Shown: positions 6,561 to 16,309, counted from the stretch's first letter. The stretch is 24,162 nucleotides of DNA from Thioalkalivibrio nitratireducens (GCA_011390385.1 JAABSN010000035.1:1-24162), one strand, 5' to 3'. A program made the numbers and translations. Notes: generated from the sequence alone by a model not told the origin.

Positions 6561-6877
6561 GTGGCCATTCCCTTTCTTGTCATTGAATTTCGAGAGCCGC
6601 TGCGGCTACACAAGCACGACGCCTCCCCGGGCGACCCTACATGCCGGACTGCCGATGTTCCGCTTCCCCGCGAATCGATTTCAGGACCTCCAATAGCCTC
6701 CGTTTCGTCGACTCCCGAGACAGTGCCTGGAACGTCCGTCATCGAGAGCAGCGCGCGTATTCGCCAACTCCCGGACGTCATACAAGCTCACGCGGTGGCC
6801 TCGACCGACCCGCTCGGTCCGATTCCATGTGCTTGACGCGGCCTGGCTCTCGATGATTCAGCTGTTTCACCGTGGTC
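6561..6877. other. 317-bp gap between lpxD and fabZ without a recognisable gene
   Basis: These two genes are normally almost contiguous. Here the interval holds only short open frames whose translations (Ser/Arg/Gly-rich) resemble nothing I know. It includes small perfect inverted repeats: AGCCGC/GCGGCT around one base at 6595-6607, and on the minus strand GACCGA-GCGGG-TCGGTC around 6807-6823. Neither is followed by a T-run, so neither is a standard terminator. It may contain an internal promoter for fabZ-lpxA, but I see no strong -10/-35 pair. Confidence 0.5.
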
Positions 6878-7912
6878 CTAAGGTTTTGATCGTCCGAGTC
6901 GTCGTAACGCGGCCAGATTGCGATTCCACACACCAGCACGCTGGTGCGGAACCCCCGATGCATAAGACCCCGGGTCCCGAATCGAACGGGTCACCAGCGT
7001 CATCGCGTGGATCGTCACATCATCGACAATCTCAAGATGCCCGAGTATACCGGCACCGCCACCAATTGCGCAGTGCCTGCCAATGCGGGCACTGCCGGCA
7101 ATACCCACGCAACCCGCGATGGCGGTGTGATCGCCGATCGTTACGTTATGAGCAATATGGACCAGATTATCAATCTTCACCCCATTACCGATGACGGTAT
7201 CGTCGAGAGCGCCGCGATCGATGGTCGAATTCGCGCCGATCTCCACGTCGTCGCCGATCACGACAACGCCAATCTGCTCCAGCTTGATCCACTCGTCGCC
7301 GTCCGCGGCAAAACCGAAACCATCCGCACCAATGACAGCGCCCGGGTGAACGATGGCTCGCCGACCGACACGCGTACCGTCCATGATCACGCAATGGGGG
7401 TAGAGGTAACTGTCATCACCCACTTCCGCATCGGAGCCAATGAAGACACCGTGACCGACATGAACGCCCGCACCAACCCGGCTTGCCGAGCCGATACGGG
7501 CCCCGGCACAGACCCGCGCCGAACTGTCGACCATTGCGGTCGGATGCACGATCGCGCCGTCCTCGACACCAGGGGCAAAGCGGCGGCGAGCGTGGATCAG
7601 GGAACTGATGCGGGCAAAGGCGGCATGCGGATTGGCCACCCGCACGAAGCTATGGTCGCCATCGATCAGGCCGGCCGGCAAGGTGAGGTCCCCACGTATC
7701 AGAACGATGCCGGCCCGGGATTGACCGATCAAGTCCAGATGACGCCGCGTCAGGGCGAAGGCAATATCGGTGGCACCGGCCCGATACAGCGGGGCGATAC
7801 CATATGCGCGGCGACTGGCGTCGCCGACGACATCGCCTTCGAAGAGCTCGGCCAACTCCGCTGCGGAGAAGCCGGCTTCAGCGGAGTCGCTGCATGGCGG
7901 CAATGATGTCAT
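6878..7912 (-). CDS. lpxD: UDP-3-O-(3-hydroxyacyl)glucosamine N-acyltransferase
   Basis: LpxD adds the second 3-hydroxyacyl chain, on the 2-amino group, in the third step of lipid A synthesis. The 344-residue protein (E. coli 341) has the N-terminal uridine-binding domain (FSAAELAELFEGDVVGDA, then HAAFARISSL), then a long hexapeptide-repeat beta-helix. Conserved residues include GADGFGFA at about 195-202, the catalytic H255 in VHIAHNVTIGDHTAIAG (E. coli H239) and H292 in ILGHLEI (E. coli H276). The C-terminal helix is short. The best start is the ATG at 7912 (MTSLPPCSDS), which makes the gene overlap the 3' end of skp by 35 bp; the leading 15 residues before the family homology are unusual and a TTG at 7903 is an alternative. 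It ends in TAG at 6878-6880. Confidence 0.95.
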   Translation of the reverse strand: MTSLPPCSDSAEAGFSAAELAELFEGDVVGDASRRAYGIAPLYRAGATDIAFALTRRHLDLIGQSRAGIVLIRGDLTLPAGLIDGDHSFVRVANPHAAFARISSLIHARRRFAPGVEDGAIVHPTAMVDSSARVCAGARIGSASRVGAGVHVGHGVFIGSDAEVGDDSYLYPHCVIMDGTRVGRRAIVHPGAVIGADGFGFAADGDEWIKLEQIGVVVIGDDVEIGANSTIDRGALDDTVIGNGVKIDNLVHIAHNVTIGDHTAIAGCVGIAGSARIGRHCAIGGGAGILGHLEIVDDVTIHAMTLVTRSIRDPGSYASGVPHQRAGVWNRNLAALRRLGRSKP

Positions 7913-8390
7913 CCGTGATGTCGATTCTGTCGCTGGAATAAAGTACGTTGCGCTCGGTGAGAATGAGATCGATCTCGCGCTCCCTGGCCAACTCGATGAT
8001 CGCATCGTTGATCAGACGTTGCAGTTTCGCCAGTTCCTCATTGCGACGGACGTTCAGATCCTCGGTAAAGCTCTCCTGCGCGCGGCGGAACTCCCGCGAT
8101 CGGGCGGTAAACTCCCGTTCCAGATCGGCCCTTTCACCCGCCGCCATCAGGTCGCCCTCGCGTTCGAGCCGGTCACGCAGTTCCTGCAGTTCCTCACGCT
8201 CGGCGATCAACTGCGAATCACGCGGAGAAAATTCGCGCTGCAGTTCATTCATCGCGTCCTCGGCCTGCGGCGAGTCCTCCAGAATCTTGTTCATGGTCAC
8301 GAAGCCGATGTTCTGAGCCACACTCGCGATCGGCCAAATCAGAACAGCCACCAGCAATACACCAAGGACGGTGCTCACTGCCTTACTCAT
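7878..8390 (-). CDS. skp: OmpH/Skp-family periplasmic chaperone
   Basis: Skp holds unfolded outer-membrane proteins in the periplasm and delivers them to the BAM complex. The 170-residue product starts MSKAVSTVLGVLLVAVLIWP, a clear signal peptide likely cut near residue 25 (IASVA/QN). It continues NIGFVTMNKILEDSPQA, the typical OmpH start, then a long charged coiled coil (about 45-125, rich in E, R, Q and L) and the C-terminal segment REIDLILTERNVLYSSDRIDITDDIIAAM, which matches OmpH-family ends. The ATG at 8390 has GGAGG 4 nt upstream; the frame extends to 8414 without a signal-like start. It lies between bamA and lpxD, the standard order. Confidence 0.93.
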   Translation of the reverse strand: MSKAVSTVLGVLLVAVLIWPIASVAQNIGFVTMNKILEDSPQAEDAMNELQREFSPRDSQLIAEREELQELRDRLEREGDLMAAGERADLEREFTARSREFRRAQESFTEDLNVRRNEELAKLQRLINDAIIELAREREIDLILTERNVLYSSDRIDITDDIIAAMQRLR

Positions 8391-8458
8391 ACATCCTCCC
8401 GCTTCCCCGGACATTCAAGACGTCCACAGTCCCGGGCCTGGCACCAGGTCGACAATTC

Positions 8459-8476
8459 CCGGACCCGCTTGTCCGG
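8459..8476 (-). other. Stem-loop between bamA and skp
   Basis: CCGGAC (8459-8464) and GTCCGG (8471-8476) form a perfect 6-bp stem with a 6-nt loop, in the 147-bp spacer between bamA and skp. No T-run follows on the transcribed minus strand, so it may protect the bamA 3' end or weaken read-through rather than terminate. Confidence 0.4.
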
Positions 8477-8537
8477 TCGATCACTGAACTCGAAACCCTT
8501 TTCATGCGCCGATCAATCAGGTGTCGGATTCGGGCCA

Positions 8538-10823
8538 CTAGAAACTGGCGCCAAGAAGGAACTGCAAACTCTCCGTATCGTCGCCAGACTTCTCGCGCAG
8601 AGGCACGCCATAGCTGAGGCTCAGCGGACCGACGGGCGACATCCACGTGAACGCGAGACCGGCCGATGCCCGCAATTCGCCGGTATCGAAGTCGCTGACG
8701 CTTGCAAAGACCTGCCCCGCATCGATGAACCCACTCATCCGGACGGCGGGGTTGTCAGCGGCAAACGGTGCCGGAAAAAAGAGTTCAGCCGAAGCCGTGG
8801 TACGGAGGCCGCCACCGAACGCCTCATTGTTACTGTCGCGCGGGCCGAGGCTGTTATCCTCGAAGCCGCGGACCGTGCGTATCCCCCCGGCGAAGAAGTG
8901 CTCGAAGAACGGCAGACTCCCGGTCCCGCCGAATCCGTCCCCGATACCCAGCCCCGCGGAGAAACTCAGCGAATAGTTCTCGGAGAGCTTGAACAACTCC
9001 TGCCCATTGTAGGTGAGCTTGTAATACTCGAGATCACTGCCGGGCAGGGCCAATTCCAGACCGACGCGATGGCGTCGCCCGGAGGAAGCGAAAATCACCC
9101 GGTCGCGGGTATCGTGCGTGTACGAGACCTCAGCCGAAAAGATGTTGTACTCATCGCCTTCGCGATCGATGAAGTCCGTGATCTCCGTGGGTGTGGTTGC
9201 CACGGTCAGGATTTCGATATTCTCGAAACCAGGTTGTATGTTCAACGTATCGAACTCGGAGAACGGGATTCCATAGTTGAGGTTAGCCCCGAACCGGTTG
9301 GAGGTGAACCGGGAAATGTTTGCCTCCTCGGCATCGATCTTCTGATAGAAGACCGAGAACCCGCGACTCGCCCCGTGAATCGTGTAGTGGGGATTCAGGA
9401 CGCTCAGGTCGACCAATTGCGAGACACGGCTATTGCTCAACGAAAAGGTGACGCGGTTGCCACTGCCCATGAAGTTGTCCTGGCTCAGGCTCCCCGTCAG
9501 CAACAGCCCCTGGTTCTGAGAGAAGCCCGCCCCCAGCGACAGCGCGCCGGACAGACGCTCGGTCACCGAAATCTCGAGATCGACCTGGTCATCGCTGCCA
9601 GCAACACGCCGCGTCTCCAGATTGGCGCTTTCCACGAATGGCAGGCGCTGAAGACGTACCCTGGAACGATCGACCAGTTCGCCATTGAACCAGGCGCCCT
9701 CCATCTGCCGCAGTTCACGCCGGTATACGGTCTCCTGCGTTCGGGAGTTACCGGTGATCAGGATGCGACGGACGTAGACCCGCGGCCCCGGGTCAACGAA
9801 ATAGGTCAATGCGACAGTCCGGTTTTCCTCGTCCACCTCGGGAATCGGATTGACATTGGCAAAGGCGAATCCCTCCACCCCCAGGCGGCGGGTAATGGCT
9901 TCCCCCGAGTCGACAACGAGCCTTCGCGAGAAGATGTCTCCCGGCGCGACCTCGATCAGGCTCTGCAATTCCTTCTCGGGAACGATCAGTTCACCCGCCA
10001 GAGCCACCTCACCGATTTGAAACCGATCGCCCTCATCGATGTTCACAGCGATGTAGATATCCCTGCGATCGGGTGTCAAGGTGACCTGGGTGGAGTCCAC
10101 CTCGAAATTCAGGTGGCCGGCGTCCAGGTATTTCGAGCGCAACCGTTCGAGATCGCCGGCCAGCTTCTCGCGCGAATAATTGTCGCGTCGGCTGAAGAAG
10201 GCCCACCAGCGGGGCACGCCCGATTCCAGCTTGCGGGTCAGTTCGCGATTGCTGAACGCTTCGTTACCGACCACGTTCACTTCCCGGATCTTCGCGACGC
10301 GACCCTCGGCAATATCGATATCGACATCGACACGATTACGCGCGAGTTCGGTGATCTCGATATCGATATTCACATTGTAACGGCCACGAGCCAGGTACTG
10401 CTGGCGGAGTTCATTCTCGACCCGATCCAGGACCGTGCGGTTGAAAACCCGCCCGCGTTGCAGACCGACGTTCTGCAGGACATCGGTCAATCCTTCCGAT
10501 GGAATCTCGCGGTTGCCGGTAAAACGGATGTCGTTGATCGCCGGCCGTTCGTCGACGATCACGACCAGGATGTCGCCACGCCGCGCCAATTGCACATCGG
10601 CGAAGAACCCGGTCTGGAACAGCGCCCGGATCACGTCTGCACTGCGCGTGTCGTCAAAGGTATCGCCGACCTGCACCGGGAGATACGTAAGCGTCGTTCC
10701 CGCAGTGATCCGCTCGAGACCCTCGATCTCGATGTCTTCGATCACGTAGGACTGAGCCCAGAGCCCCGCAGAGGCCAGCAGCAGCCCGAACAGCGTCAGT
10801 GCCTGGATAAGGTGTCGAGTCAT
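8538..10823 (-). CDS. bamA: Outer membrane protein assembly factor BamA
   Basis: BamA is the outer-membrane barrel that inserts other barrel proteins. The 761-residue precursor starts MTRHLIQALTLFGLLLASAG with a signal peptide ending about residue 23 (LWA/QS). Five POTRA domains follow up to about residue 420; segments such as VIEDIEIEGLERI, NDIRFTGNREIP and VYVRRILITGNSRTQE are typical POTRA openings. The C-terminal barrel holds the loop-6 motif VRGF at 651-654 (GGIRTVRGFEDNSLGPRD), and the protein ends in phenylalanine (FLLGASF), the C-terminal signal for barrel proteins. ATG 10823 is preferred over an upstream in-frame TTG at 10835; the Shine-Dalgarno is weak. It lies 38 bp downstream of rseP and precedes skp. 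Confidence 0.97.
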   Translation of the reverse strand: MTRHLIQALTLFGLLLASAGLWAQSYVIEDIEIEGLERITAGTTLTYLPVQVGDTFDDTRSADVIRALFQTGFFADVQLARRGDILVVIVDERPAINDIRFTGNREIPSEGLTDVLQNVGLQRGRVFNRTVLDRVENELRQQYLARGRYNVNIDIEITELARNRVDVDIDIAEGRVAKIREVNVVGNEAFSNRELTRKLESGVPRWWAFFSRRDNYSREKLAGDLERLRSKYLDAGHLNFEVDSTQVTLTPDRRDIYIAVNIDEGDRFQIGEVALAGELIVPEKELQSLIEVAPGDIFSRRLVVDSGEAITRRLGVEGFAFANVNPIPEVDEENRTVALTYFVDPGPRVYVRRILITGNSRTQETVYRRELRQMEGAWFNGELVDRSRVRLQRLPFVESANLETRRVAGSDDQVDLEISVTERLSGALSLGAGFSQNQGLLLTGSLSQDNFMGSGNRVTFSLSNSRVSQLVDLSVLNPHYTIHGASRGFSVFYQKIDAEEANISRFTSNRFGANLNYGIPFSEFDTLNIQPGFENIEILTVATTPTEITDFIDREGDEYNIFSAEVSYTHDTRDRVIFASSGRRHRVGLELALPGSDLEYYKLTYNGQELFKLSENYSLSFSAGLGIGDGFGGTGSLPFFEHFFAGGIRTVRGFEDNSLGPRDSNNEAFGGGLRTTASAELFFPAPFAADNPAVRMSGFIDAGQVFASVSDFDTGELRASAGLAFTWMSPVGPLSLSYGVPLREKSGDDTESLQFLLGASF

Positions 10824-10861
10824 GTCGGTCGCCAAATCGATAGGGCTGGAAAATGGCCGGT

Positions 10862-12223
10862 CTATCCGAACAGCCGCGTGAAATCGTTATAAAGGGCCAG
10901 CAACATCAAACCGGCAATCGCAACCAGACCCAACTGCTGCCCGATCAGTTGGGTGCGCTCGGAGACTGCGCTGCCCTTGACCCACTCCACCACGTTGAAC
11001 ATCAGATGCCCTCCATCCAGCACCGGGACGGGAAGCAGGTTGATGATCCCCAGCGAGACACTGACCAGCGCGAGAAACCCGAGAAAGGCCGTGATGCCGA
11101 TGATCGCGGTGGTGCCCGCGAACTCGGCGATTGTAACCGGTCCGGCAATGTTTTTGACCGACGCCTCGCCGGTAATCATCCGCCCGAGTACGCGCAACGT
11201 CAGGATACTGACCTCCCAGGTCCGCGCAGCACCGCTCGCGAGACCTTCGAGGGGACCCAGCCGGACCAATGTCGACATCTCGCGCAACTGCCGCTGATCG
11301 GTATCCACCCCGGCTCCGATTCGGCCGCGCACCCCGTCATCCGCCTCGATACGCGCGGGCGTGACCCGAAGTTCCACATTCCCGCCCTCGCGAGCGACCC
11401 GCACCTGCAGCGTCTGCTCCGGTGCTTGCTGTATCAATGATACCCAATCGGCCCAGGATGCAACGGGCTCACCATCGACACTGATGACACGGTCGCCCGG
11501 CCGCAGGCCGGCTTCAGCCGCGGGGCTGCCCCGCTCGATCATCCCGATCAGCGGTTCCATGACCGGCCGATACGGCTGAATTCCCAGGCGATCGAGGAAC
11601 TGCCCCTCACCCAGAAGTTCGCGCCGGTTCTCCAGTGCCAGAGTCCTCTGGGCTTCCCGGCCATCGCGGTCCATCACCGTCAGCACGACCCGATCGGTGC
11701 GCACGGCGTGGTCGAGCAGCCGCAGATTGGCCTGATCCCAGTCCTGTACCCGGTGGTCGCCCACCATCACGATTTCATCACCATGCTGCAACCCACCAGC
11801 CGCTGCCGTGCTCCCTGGGTCCACTTCTCCGACGACGGGCTTCAGGCCGGGGACACCGATCATGAACATCACGGTGTACGCCGCGATGGCAAACAGGAAA
11901 TTGGCCGCCGGACCTGCGACGACCACGAAATTCCGCGCTCCCACCGACTTCCGGTTGAATGCACGGTCGGCGTCCGCCTCGGAAACCGGCGCCTCGCGCT
12001 CATCGAGCATTTTCACATAGCCGCCGAGCGGGATGGCGGCAATCACGAACTCGGCCTGATCCGGGCCAAACAGACGCCGGTACAGCGGCTTTCCAAAGCC
12101 CACCGAGAAACGCAGAACCTTCACCCCCATCAGGCGAGCGGCCAGATAGTGTCCGTACTCGTGAATGGTAACGAGCACGCCAATCGCAACGACAAAGGCG
12201 GCCAGGCTGGTCAGGATGGTCAT
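10862..12223 (-). CDS. rseP: Site-2 zinc metalloprotease RseP
   Basis: RseP cleaves anti-sigma-E (RseA) within the inner membrane after the first cut by DegS, releasing the envelope stress sigma factor; it also clears signal-peptide remnants. The 453-residue protein has the zinc motif H21-E22-x-x-H25 (VTIHEYGHYLAAR) in the first membrane helix, the third zinc ligand D403 in PVPVLDGGHL, and GGYVKM (68-72). Two PDZ domains occupy roughly 128-200 and 222-300 (EVDPGSTAAAGGLQHGDEI and ERGSPAAEAGLRPGDRVIS). Four membrane helices are visible (near 5-28, 99-122, 375-400 and 430-448). It starts 12 bp after the dxr stop. Fits between dxr and bamA as in most gammaproteobacteria. Confidence 0.97.
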   Translation of the reverse strand: MTILTSLAAFVVAIGVLVTIHEYGHYLAARLMGVKVLRFSVGFGKPLYRRLFGPDQAEFVIAAIPLGGYVKMLDEREAPVSEADADRAFNRKSVGARNFVVVAGPAANFLFAIAAYTVMFMIGVPGLKPVVGEVDPGSTAAAGGLQHGDEIVMVGDHRVQDWDQANLRLLDHAVRTDRVVLTVMDRDGREAQRTLALENRRELLGEGQFLDRLGIQPYRPVMEPLIGMIERGSPAAEAGLRPGDRVISVDGEPVASWADWVSLIQQAPEQTLQVRVAREGGNVELRVTPARIEADDGVRGRIGAGVDTDQRQLREMSTLVRLGPLEGLASGAARTWEVSILTLRVLGRMITGEASVKNIAGPVTIAEFAGTTAIIGITAFLGFLALVSVSLGIINLLPVPVLDGGHLMFNVVEWVKGSAVSERTQLIGQQLGLVAIAGLMLLALYNDFTRLFG

Positions 12224-12235
12224 GGAGTCACTGTA

Positions 12236-13435
12236 TCATTGCACATCGGCTTGTCCGGTTACCCACTGCGTAGCATAGTCCCGCGCCTCGGCATCCGCCG
12301 CAAGAATCCTTTCGAGCGAATCGGCCGGCTGCACCGGCAGGGCGGTCAGTGCCGCGTCGATCAGGCCGGCAATGTCCGGAAACCGGATCCGCCCGTTCAG
12401 AAATGACTCGACGGCGATCTCGTTCGCTGCATTCAGGATCGTGGTGGCAGTACCTCCCGCGTTCAATGCTCGATAGGCGAGATCGACGCAGGGGAATCGC
12501 TCTGGCGCCGGTGGCAGAAATTCCAGCCGGCCCGCCTTCAGCAGGTCCAGCGGCGGTACACCCGAGGCCATGCGCCCGGGCCAGGCCAGACTGTGGGCAA
12601 TCGGTGTGCGCATATCGGGGTTACCCAGTTGCGCGAGTACCGAACCATCCGCATAGGCGACCATCGAATGCACGATACTCTGCGGGTGCAGCACGACATC
12701 GACCGCATCCGCTTCGAGCGCGAACAGCCAGCATGCCTCGATGACTTCGAGGCCCTTGTTCATCATGGTGGCGGAATCCACCGAAATCTTCCGCCCCATG
12801 TCCCAGTTGGGATGTGCGCACGCCTCGTCCGGAGTAATCGTCTCGAAACGATCCAGCGGCCGTTCCCGGAACGGACCACCGGACGCCGTCAGCAGGATCC
12901 GCTCAACCCCATGCGGGTGAACCGGTTCACCGCAGACATAACCTGCGGGCAGACACTGGAAGATCGCGTTGTGTTCGCTATCGACCGGCAACAACTTCGC
13001 CCCGCTGCGGGTCACGGCGTCCATCAGCAATGCCCCGGACATCACCAGGGATTCCTTGTTCGCCAGCAGGAGACGCTTGCCCGCGCCGGCCGCAGCCAGA
13101 GTGGGCAGCAATCCGGCGGCACCAACGATCGCTGCCATCACCACATCGACTTCGGGGGCCTCGGCAACGGCCACAAGTGCCTTCTCGCCAACCAGGACCT
13201 CAGTCGTGCTGCCGGCGCGATCCAGAAGGGCGCGCAGTGCCGCACCCGCTTCCGGATCCGTCATCACCGCCAGCTTCGGGCGCGACGTCAGACACTGCTC
13301 AGCCAGTTTTTCGACATTGTTCCGGGCGGTCAGAGCGAAGATCTCGAAACGATCCGGCTGGCGCCCCAGCACGTCCAGGGTACTGACCCCGATACTGCCG
13401 GTGGAACCCAGGATGGTGACGCGCTCCCGGCCCAT
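12236..13435 (-). CDS. dxr: 1-deoxy-D-xylulose 5-phosphate reductoisomerase
   Basis: Dxr converts 1-deoxyxylulose 5-phosphate to 2-C-methylerythritol 4-phosphate with NADPH, the committed step of the MEP isoprenoid route that feeds UppS in the same cluster. The 399-residue protein (E. coli 398) begins with the NADPH-binding loop [10 protein letters not shown] (8-16). LANKES (125-129), [11 protein letters not shown] (metal ligands D152 and E154), [13 protein letters not shown] and [20 protein letters not shown] are all conserved active-site segments. The ATG at 13435 follows the cdsA stop by 1 bp. No abnormality is seen. Confidence 0.97.
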   Translation of the reverse strand: MGRERVTILGSTGSIGVSTLDVLGRQPDRFEIFALTARNNVEKLAEQCLTSRPKLAVMTDPEAGAALRALLDRAGSTTEVLVGEKALVAVAEAPEVDVVMAAIVGAAGLLPTLAAAGAGKRLLLANKESLVMSGALLMDAVTRSGAKLLPVDSEHNAIFQCLPAGYVCGEPVHPHGVERILLTASGGPFRERPLDRFETITPDEACAHPNWDMGRKISVDSATMMNKGLEVIEACWLFALEADAVDVVLHPQSIVHSMVAYADGSVLAQLGNPDMRTPIAHSLAWPGRMASGVPPLDLLKAGRLEFLPPAPERFPCVDLAYRALNAGGTATTILNAANEIAVESFLNGRIRFPDIAGLIDAALTALPVQPADSLERILAADAEARDYATQWVTGQADVQ

Positions 13436-13436
13436 C

Positions 13437-14276
13437 CTAATGGATGCTACCAGGCAGCAAGGCGGTCCATATCAGGCCGAACAGGAATACCGGGGCAGCC
13501 GCAGTCAGACTGTCGATCCGGTCCAGCACGCCTCCGTGGCCCGGCAGCAACGTTCCACTGTCCTTCGCGCCTGCCTCCCGTTTCAGCACACTTTCCTGCA
13601 GGTCGCCGGCCACCGACACCAGTGCCACAACGATACTCAGAAGTCCGAAAAGCAGAGCATCCATGGCTTCGAGTCCAAACAGCCAGGCGCCAAGCAAACC
13701 GAACAGAACGACTGCCAATAGCGCCCCGAACAGACCTTCCCGCGTCTTGCCGGGGCTGATCTCCGGGGCCAGTCGACTGCGCCCGAATCGCCGCCCGGCG
13801 AAATAGGCGCCGGTGTCGGCAACGGCCACCAGGAGTACGAGGTAAAGCACCAGCATTGGGTCGATCGTGTGTATCCAGACCAGCGCCAGCCCCGCCGGCA
13901 CCAGAGTCAGCAGGCCCGCCGCCCGCAACAGCAGGCGGCCCGACGGACTGGCACCCACTCCCACCTGATACCAGGCGAGTGCCAGGAACACGAAAAGCCA
14001 CCACAGTACCGCAAGTATCAGGGTCACCAGATGCCCGGCCGACCAGCCCGTGACAAGTCCGGATCCAACCAGGGCACCGAGCAGAATCAACAGGGCAACG
14101 AGATAAGTCGCCCGTGCCGCGGGGGATACAAGCCCGCTCAACCGAGTCCACTCCCAGGCACCGACGGCGACAACGATCACGACGAGAAGTCCGAACAGCC
14201 AGTCCGGCGCGAAGATGATCAGCAGAAAAGCCGGAACGATGATCGCCAGCGCGGTGATGACTCTCTGCTTAAGCAT
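13437..14276 (-). CDS. cdsA: Phosphatidate cytidylyltransferase (CDP-diglyceride synthase)
   Basis: CdsA makes CDP-diacylglycerol from phosphatidic acid and CTP at the inner membrane, the branch point of phospholipid synthesis. The 279-residue protein is almost wholly hydrophobic with about eight membrane helices. The CDS signature lies near the C-terminus: [20 protein letters not shown] followed by [15 protein letters not shown], with the conserved KD and GHGGxLDR-x-DS residues. The [20 protein letters not shown] segment and ISPGKTREG are also typical. The chosen ATG at 14276 ([13 protein letters not shown]) overlaps the uppS stop by 8 bp; the open frame extends further up but without homology. 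Confidence 0.95.
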   Translation of the reverse strand: MLKQRVITALAIIVPAFLLIIFAPDWLFGLLVVIVVAVGAWEWTRLSGLVSPAARATYLVALLILLGALVGSGLVTGWSAGHLVTLILAVLWWLFVFLALAWYQVGVGASPSGRLLLRAAGLLTLVPAGLALVWIHTIDPMLVLYLVLLVAVADTGAYFAGRRFGRSRLAPEISPGKTREGLFGALLAVVLFGLLGAWLFGLEAMDALLFGLLSIVVALVSVAGDLQESVLKREAGAKDSGTLLPGHGGVLDRIDSLTAAAPVFLFGLIWTALLPGSIH

Positions 14277-15006
14277 CGGTTGCTGTCGCCTGCGAAGTGG
14301 TGCGGCCGAACCGACGCTGCCGGTGCATGTAGCAATCCAGCGCATACTGAAGCTCCGGGACTCCGACGTCGGGCCACAGGGAATCCAGGAAACAGAATTC
14401 GGCGTAGGCGGCCTGCCACAGGAGGAAATTGCTGATGCGTTGTTCTCCGCCGGTCCGAATCAACAGATCGACGTCAGGAAGACCACGGGTACTCAGGAAA
14501 TCCTCGAATGCGTCGGGCTCGGGATCCGCCGGGGCGCTCTCGCGGACCCAGCGCAGGGCCGCCTGAAGAATATCCCAGCGCCCTCCGTAGCCAAGCGCCA
14601 CGACCAGCGTCATCGTCTCATTGTCACTGGTTTCAGCTTCGGCAACCGCCATCCGTTCCTGCAGTTCTGCGGGGAACTCATCGCGCAGACCGATGAAGCG
14701 AAGCCGGATCCCCTTCTCCCGCAACTCGGGCAGTTCGTCCTCGATGGCTGCCACGAACAGGTTGAAAAGGGCGTCCACTTCGGCGCGCGGCCGATGCCAG
14801 TTTTCGCTGCTGAAGGCGAACAATGTGAGTACGCGCACACCGCGATTGGCGAAGAATTCCACCGCTTTCCGGGTCGCGCGCAGGCCCTTGCGATGCCCCT
14901 CGCTACGTGACAGCCCACGCGTCTCGGCCCAACGCCCGTTACCATCCATGATGATGGCGACATGCGCAGGAGCGCTATCGGTACCTGCTGACGACACGGG
15001 GTGCAT
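14269..15006 (-). CDS. uppS: Undecaprenyl diphosphate synthase (cis-prenyltransferase)
   Basis: UppS extends farnesyl diphosphate with eight isopentenyl units to make C55 undecaprenyl diphosphate, the lipid carrier for peptidoglycan and O-antigen. The 245-residue protein (E. coli 253) has the substrate motif IIMDGNGRWA with D21, GHRKGLRATRKAVEF, TLFAFSSENWHRP and the C-terminal IPP/Mg site LLIRTGGEQRISNFLLWQ followed by YAEFCFLDSLWPD. The start is taken at ATG 15006 (MHPVSSAGTD), 14 bp after the frr stop; a GTG three codons on is possible. The Shine-Dalgarno (GGAGG overlapping the frr stop) is rather distant. Confidence 0.95.
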   Translation of the reverse strand: MHPVSSAGTDSAPAHVAIIMDGNGRWAETRGLSRSEGHRKGLRATRKAVEFFANRGVRVLTLFAFSSENWHRPRAEVDALFNLFVAAIEDELPELREKGIRLRFIGLRDEFPAELQERMAVAEAETSDNETMTLVVALGYGGRWDILQAALRWVRESAPADPEPDAFEDFLSTRGLPDVDLLIRTGGEQRISNFLLWQAAYAEFCFLDSLWPDVGVPELQYALDCYMHRQRRFGRTTSQATATDA

Positions 15007-15020
15007 CGGTGCGGCGGAGA

Positions 15021-15578
15021 TCAAACCTCCATCAACTCCGCTTCCTTTTCCACCAACATCCGGTCGATGCGGGCCACGTGGTCGTCGGTCAGTTTCTGGA
15101 CACGTTCTTCGGCGCGGTGCTCGTCGTCCTCGGAGATCTCCTTGTCCTTCACCAACTGCTTGAGATGGTGATTTGCATCGCGCCTGATGTTCCGTACGGC
15201 CACCCGGGCATTCTCGGCCTCCGAACGAACCACCTTGACCAGGTCCTTGCGCCGTTCCTCGGTCAATACGGGTAGCGGCACACGGATTACGGTACCGACG
15301 GTGGCCGGATTCAGACCGAGATCGGAGGTCATGATCGCCTTCTCGACCTTCCCGACCATGCTCCGCTCCCACGGCGTCACGGTCAGCGTGCGCGCGTCCT
15401 CGACATTGACGTTCGCGACCTGGTTGATCGGCACCTCCGACCCGTAATATTCGACGGTCACATGGTCCAGAAGACTGGTATGTGCACGGCCGGTCCTGAT
15501 CTTGGTGAATTCGGTGTGCAATGCTTCCAACGTCTTGTCCATACGCTGGCTGGCATCGCTGAAGATGGCTTCGGTCAT
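15021..15578 (-). CDS. frr: Ribosome recycling factor
   Basis: Frr works with EF-G to split ribosomes after termination. The 185-residue length equals that of E. coli. The protein starts [20 protein letters not shown] and contains [57 protein letters not shown] and the tip helix region [15 protein letters not shown]. The ATG at 15578 overlaps the pyrH stop by 4 bp (ATGA), and GAGGG lies 9 nt upstream within the pyrH 3' end. It follows pyrH as in nearly all bacteria. Confidence 0.97.
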   Translation of the reverse strand: MTEAIFSDASQRMDKTLEALHTEFTKIRTGRAHTSLLDHVTVEYYGSEVPINQVANVNVEDARTLTVTPWERSMVGKVEKAIMTSDLGLNPATVGTVIRVPLPVLTEERRKDLVKVVRSEAENARVAVRNIRRDANHHLKQLVKDKEISEDDEHRAEERVQKLTDDHVARIDRMLVEKEAELMEV

Positions 15579-16309
15579 TTTCGGGTTCCCTCGACCAGGG
15601 TGCCCACCGCCTCGCCCATCACCAGGCGCCTGAGGTCACCCTTGGTAAACATGTTCATGACTCGCAGTGGCAAATTGTTGTCACGGCACATCACCAACGC
15701 GGTGGTATCCATGACGCCCAGCCTTCGTTCCAGTGCGTCGTCGAAAGTGAGGCGTTCAAAGCGACGCGCCGTACTCTCGCGCATCGGATCGGCATCATAA
15801 ACGCCATCGACCTTGGTCGCCTTGATCATCAGCTCGGCATTGATCTCGATCGCACGCAGGCTCGCCGCCGAGTCCGTCGTGAAGAACGGGTTGCCGGTAC
15901 CGGCCGCGAACACCACGATACGCCCCTTTTCCAGATGCCGCACCGCGCGGCGGCGGATGTAATCCTCGCAGACCTGGTTGATGCGGATCGCCGACATCAC
16001 CCGACAGAAACGCCCCGTGCGTTCGATCGCGTCCTGCAGGGCAAGCGCGTTGATCACCGTGGCCAGCATGCCCATGTGGTCACCGGTCACCCGATCCATT
16101 CCGCCCTGAGCCAGCCCCGCACCGCGGAAGATGTTGCCGCCCCCGATCACGATGCCGATCTCGACACCGAGGTTGGACAGCTCCGCAACCTCCCGAGCCA
16201 CCTGGTCCAGCACCTGCGGATCGACGCCGTAATCCTGAGCGCCCATGAAGGCCTCACCGCTAAGCTTGAGAAGGATGCGCTTGTAGGCGGGCTGGCCGGA
16301 CTGGCTCAT
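15575..16309 (-). CDS. pyrH: UMP kinase
   Basis: PyrH phosphorylates UMP to UDP and is controlled by GTP and UTP in most bacteria. The 244-residue protein (E. coli 241) of the amino-acid kinase fold has [13 protein letters not shown] (11-23), [15 protein letters not shown] (52-66), [20 protein letters not shown], the uridine-binding [21 protein letters not shown] and [13 protein letters not shown]. The ATG at 16309 has a strong AAGGAGT (16320-16314) 4 nt upstream, which decides the start over the longer open frame to 16339. It is 89 bp from tsf, a spacer containing a hairpin. Confidence 0.97.
   Translation of the reverse strand: MSQSGQPAYKRILLKLSGEAFMGAQDYGVDPQVLDQVAREVAELSNLGVEIGIVIGGGNIFRGAGLAQGGMDRVTGDHMGMLATVINALALQDAIERTGRFCRVMSAIRINQVCEDYIRRRAVRHLEKGRIVVFAAGTGNPFFTTDSAASLRAIEINAELMIKATKVDGVYDADPMRESTARRFERLTFDDALERRLGVMDTTALVMCRDNNLPLRVMNMFTKGDLRRLVMGEAVGTLVEGTRK

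Noticed and set aside
6548..6781. 77-codon minus-strand open frame in the lpxD-fabZ gap
   Set aside because: Ser/Arg/Gly-rich translation without homology, it overlaps the start of fabZ in another frame and lacks a Shine-Dalgarno; kept as non-coding.
7770..10892. Very long plus-strand open frame (about 1040 codons) across bamA and skp
   Set aside because: It lies exactly antisense to bamA and skp, whose products are clearly recognisable; the translation is compositionally odd (rich in R, Q, D and H) and matches nothing. It is a shadow frame of GC-rich codons.
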